This document shows, in pieces, positions 4,272 to 6,675 of a DNA stretch of 6,675 nucleotides (its first letter is position 1; the number at the start of each line of letters is the position of its first letter). The notes under the pieces were generated by a model, which ran no database searches, was not told the origin of the DNA, and worked only from the letters and a program-made list of their open reading frames with translations. A program made the translations under genes and the position numbers. This DNA comes from an uncultured Marinosulfonomonas sp. (lineage in GTDB: Bacteria; Pseudomonadota; Alphaproteobacteria; Rhodobacterales; Rhodobacteraceae): positions 1 to 6,675 of the forward strand of contig CAMZKY010000213.1 in the NCBI GenBank assembly GCA_947311455.1, written 5' to 3'.

Positions 4272-6675
4272 TGAACAAACTATTTTCCTATCGCAACCGC
4301 CCTGTCCATTTAGGCTCTTTTCCGTTGGAAAAACTGGCACGCGCCGACAGCGCACAAAAGCTTGATACTTTGCCCGACATGAACGGCCTATCCTTTAACC
4401 GCGTTGATGATCCAACCTCGATCATCAACGCGATGCAGGAATATCAGGCAATGCTGGATGCCACCCGCGAAGGGCTAGCAAAACCCGAAGTGGCCGTGAT
4501 ACCGGATGATCCGAAGGAACGCGCCAACCATTTGAAAGCCTTCGGGTATTTCTGTGATACATCCATGGTGGGGATCTGTGAAATCCCTAAATCTGCTTGG
4601 TTGGACACACCGATACATAACCAGGACGTCACGCGTTTGGCGGGTAAAATCGAAACTATGCAGGTTAAAACGCTGGCCGCTGGAATTGATGTGATTATGG
4701 CCGGATTAAAAGACGCAATGCGCGCGCACCCCGCCGATTGCCGCCACCACACCCATGCCATTGCCTTTCTATATGACATGCCGCGCCTGCCCCGTGATGG
4801 CGAAACAGGCACCGACTGGATCAAGGATTGCGAACAGCACCGCGCCTGTTTGCGCAGCGCCGAAACCGCCGTGACGTTGGCCAGTTACATCCGCCTTTTA
4901 GGCTATGAAGCACGCGCCCACACCATGGCCGCCAGCGACATCCACCTCGATAAAATCGCCGTGCAATCCGGCCTTGCCACTGTTGAAAACGGCGAGGCGA
5001 CAAATCCGTTTGTTGGCACAGATTTCGGCCTTGCCGTGGTCACCACCACCCTTGAAATTTCCCCCGACAAACCGCTTGCCACCAATCAAACCGCACCGTT
5101 TTCTTATAAAACCGGCACCGGCACCCATGCCAAAACCGCGCGCAATCGAGATCCCTTCAAGGCGCGCAATTTCAAAGATGGCCCACATCCGTTTGAAACT
5201 CTGAAGCGGCGCGATGATCCGACCACTTATATCGATGCCCCCAACGTGCCGCGCACCCCGAAACGGGCCAATATGTTTGCCCGCGCCCTGTTTGGTGATC
5301 TTGGCCGTGCCACGCAGATCGCCGCGACCAACGGTAATTACGTGCGCAAATCAGCGGCCTCCTATGCGTTTCGCCCATCCCTTGGCGCGTTTATCCTGCT
5401 TCAAGACGGCGATGCCGCGCTCGATGTGCATCCGACGGCCCGCGATCCCAAAACCAACGCCGACAATATCAAAGCTGCGCTTTATTATCTGGGGGCCGAT
5501 GCGGTAGGCCTATCGGACTGTCCGGATTATGCCTATTACAGCCACGATTCCGCCGGACAAGAAATCATCCCCTACCACAAACATGCCATTTCAATGATCA
5601 TCGATCAAGGCCATGAAACCATGGAGGGGGCCTCGGGCGATGACTGGATCGCCTGCGCCCAATCCATGCGCGCCTATTTACGCTTTTCACTGTTGGGAGG
5701 CGTGGTGGCCGAACATATCCGGCGCCTTGGATATTCGGCCCGCGTGCATTCAGTGGTTGACGAAGAAGTGCTGCAACCGCCGCTGTTGTTGCTGGCGGGC
5801 CTTGGTGAATTATCCCGCATTGGCGAAGTTATCCTGAACCCGTTCCTAGGCCCGCGCCTGAAATCCGGCGTTGTTACCACCAATATGCCGATGGTGCACG
5901 ACAAACCCATTGATTTCGGCCTGCAAACTTTTTGCGAAAGTTGCAACAAATGCGCCCGCGAATGCCCCTCGGGCGCCATCACTGCCGGGCCAAAGGCGAT
6001 GTTCAACGGCTATGAAATCTGGAAATCGGACAGCCAGAAATGCACCACCTACCGCGTTGGCCAGAAAAACGGCGCCATGTGCGGGCGTTGCATGAAAACC
6101 TGCCCATGGAATTTGGAAGGCCTATTCAAAGAGGCTCTATTTCGCGCCATCGCTATGCGCGCCCCTAAATCCGCACGCTGGCTGGCCAAACTGGATGACG
6201 CCCTTGGCAATGGCGGCATCAATCCGGTGAAAAAATGGTGGTGGGATCTGGAAATGGAAAATGACGGGCCATTCAAACCCACGCAGCACCCTGTAAACGC
6301 GCGCGAATTGCAAACTCAAATCAATCTGAAACCCGAGGATCAAACTCTTGCGGTTTATCCCGCCCCGCTTGCCCCGCCGCCGTTCAACTGGCCCTTTCCC
6401 ATGGATCGAGAGGCGGCGATCAAGGCGCATCGGGATATGATCAGCGTCAAGGAATACAAACGCCGCCGCGCCCAAGGCCTGCCGCCCGAACATATCTACA
6501 GCACCGATATTGGTGATGCGCCGGTGATACAGGTGGTTGTTGATCAGGTGATTGACCTTACCAATGACACCAAGAAGTACGTCTTTGCCATACCCGACGG
6601 CACCCCCCTGCCCGCCTTTACCGCCGGTGCGCATATCGATGTTGTGGTGGCCCCCGAATTTTTCCGGCAATATTC
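4271..6675 (+). CDS. rdhA: Reductive dehalogenase fused to a flavin reductase domain (3' end outside window)
   Basis: A single open frame of 801 full codons runs off the right edge. Residues about 80-271 and 391-549 are two related copies of a cobalamin-core-like domain. The second has VGLSDCPDYAYYSHD at 412-426, whose tyrosines (420, 422, 423) include the likely acid residue. Two [4Fe-4S] motifs follow: Cys555, 558, 561, 565 and Cys591, 604, 607, 611. After a proline-rich linker (about 690-745), a ferredoxin-reductase-type flavin domain starts near 751, with GAHID at 786-790 and RQYS at 799-802 at the cut. RdhA enzymes remove halide from organohalides using cobalamin and Fe-S clusters. The fused reductase suggests NAD(P)H-driven action, as in Comamonas BhbA. 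No Tat motif or hydrophobic leader is present, so the enzyme is cytoplasmic. Expected total length is about 1,050-1,100 residues. The start ATG overlaps the marR stop (TGATG); the GGAGGGGG at 4238-4245 is too far upstream to serve as its ribosome site, so translation is probably coupled. Epoxyqueuosine reductase QueG is related but much shorter. rdhA is a family symbol; the substrate is unknown. Confidence 0.9.
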   Translation, partial: MNKLFSYRNRPVHLGSFPLEKLARADSAQKLDTLPDMNGLSFNRVDDPTSIINAMQEYQAMLDATREGLAKPEVAVIPDDPKERANHLKAFGYFCDTSMVGICEIPKSAWLDTPIHNQDVTRLAGKIETMQVKTLAAGIDVIMAGLKDAMRAHPADCRHHTHAIAFLYDMPRLPRDGETGTDWIKDCEQHRACLRSAETAVTLASYIRLLGYEARAHTMAASDIHLDKIAVQSGLATVENGEATNPFVGTDFGLAVVTTTLEISPDKPLATNQTAPFSYKTGTGTHAKTARNRDPFKARNFKDGPHPFETLKRRDDPTTYIDAPNVPRTPKRANMFARALFGDLGRATQIAATNGNYVRKSAASYAFRPSLGAFILLQDGDAALDVHPTARDPKTNADNIKAALYYLGADAVGLSDCPDYAYYSHDSAGQEIIPYHKHAISMIIDQGHETMEGASGDDWIACAQSMRAYLRFSLLGGVVAEHIRRLGYSARVHSVVDEEVLQPPLLLLAGLGELSRIGEVILNPFLGPRLKSGVVTTNMPMVHDKPIDFGLQTFCESCNKCARECPSGAITAGPKAMFNGYEIWKSDSQKCTTYRVGQKNGAMCGRCMKTCPWNLEGLFKEALFRAIAMRAPKSARWLAKLDDALGNGGINPVKKWWWDLEMENDGPFKPTQHPVNARELQTQINLKPEDQTLAVYPAPLAPPPFNWPFPMDREAAIKAHRDMISVKEYKRRRAQGLPPEHIYSTDIGDAPVIQVVVDQVIDLTNDTKKYVFAIPDGTPLPAFTAGAHIDVVVAPEFFRQY

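Noticed and set aside
4905..5507. Plus-strand frames of 97-99 codons inside rdhA
   Set aside because: They are proline-rich, out-of-frame readings of the GCC/CCG-rich coding sequence and lack ribosome sites.
6137..6670. 177-codon minus-strand open frame, with several shorter ones, opposite rdhA
   Set aside because: They are shadows of the large plus-strand frame, which carries Fe-S and flavin motifs. Their predicted proteins are low-complexity and show no family features.
4271..6675. Epoxyqueuosine reductase (QueG) as the identity of the large frame
   Set aside because: QueG shares the cobalamin and [4Fe-4S] plan but is under 400 residues and has neither the duplicated N-terminal core nor a fused flavin reductase.
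1..6675. CRISPR arrays, tRNA or rRNA genes
   Set aside because: No regularly spaced repeats, cloverleaf-like T-arm sequences or rRNA-like blocks were seen.

Overview
This window looks like chromosomal DNA of an alphaproteobacterium, probably marine and related to Rhodobacterales. The reasons are the style of the UDP-glucose dehydrogenase and the HAD phosphatase, the moderate GC content, and a cytoplasmic reductive dehalogenase of the kind known from aerobic marine proteobacteria. The taxonomic placement is an inference from protein style; no search was run.

Layout. Positions 1-859 are a rearranged remnant of IS3-family insertion sequences. A truncated orfB on the minus strand (1-294, running off the left edge) lies head-to-head with a 5'-truncated orfB on the plus strand (about 295-804). 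The two share a 294-bp inverted repeat of about 90% identity around a 50-bp spacer. Positions 860-967 hold two hairpins, one of which looks like the terminator of the next gene. Positions 968-2299 (minus) encode a complete UDP-glucose 6-dehydrogenase. The 2300-2513 gap holds regulatory DNA: two TTGACA hexamers facing ugd, a palindrome resembling an Irr (iron/haem) operator, and a promoter with a perfect TATAAT. Positions 2514-3023 (plus) encode a small protein with four membrane spans. It converges on, and overlaps by four bases, a HAD-family phosphatase on the minus strand (3020-3718, TTG start).

The most interesting part is the right-hand end. A MarR-family regulator (3816-4271) is joined through a TGATG overlap to a very large open frame (4271 to beyond 6675). 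I translated this frame by hand: 801 residues are visible and it has no stop codon in the window. It is a reductive dehalogenase (RdhA) with two [4Fe-4S] cysteine motifs and an expected cobalamin-binding core. It is followed by a proline-rich linker and the start of a flavin-dependent oxidoreductase domain, cut off at its RxYS flavin motif. This is the architecture of the self-sufficient, non-respiratory dehalogenases such as BhbA of Comamonas. The N-terminal half also carries a recognisable degenerate copy of the catalytic core.

How the parts fit. The MarR protein probably senses a halogenated aromatic compound and controls its own operon. The RdhA fusion would then take electrons from NAD(P)H, through its C-terminal reductase, to the Fe-S clusters and cobalamin to remove halide in the cytoplasm. 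No Tat signal and no RdhB anchor gene are seen, which fits a catabolic rather than a respiratory role. The ugd, membrane-protein and HAD genes appear to be unrelated neighbours.
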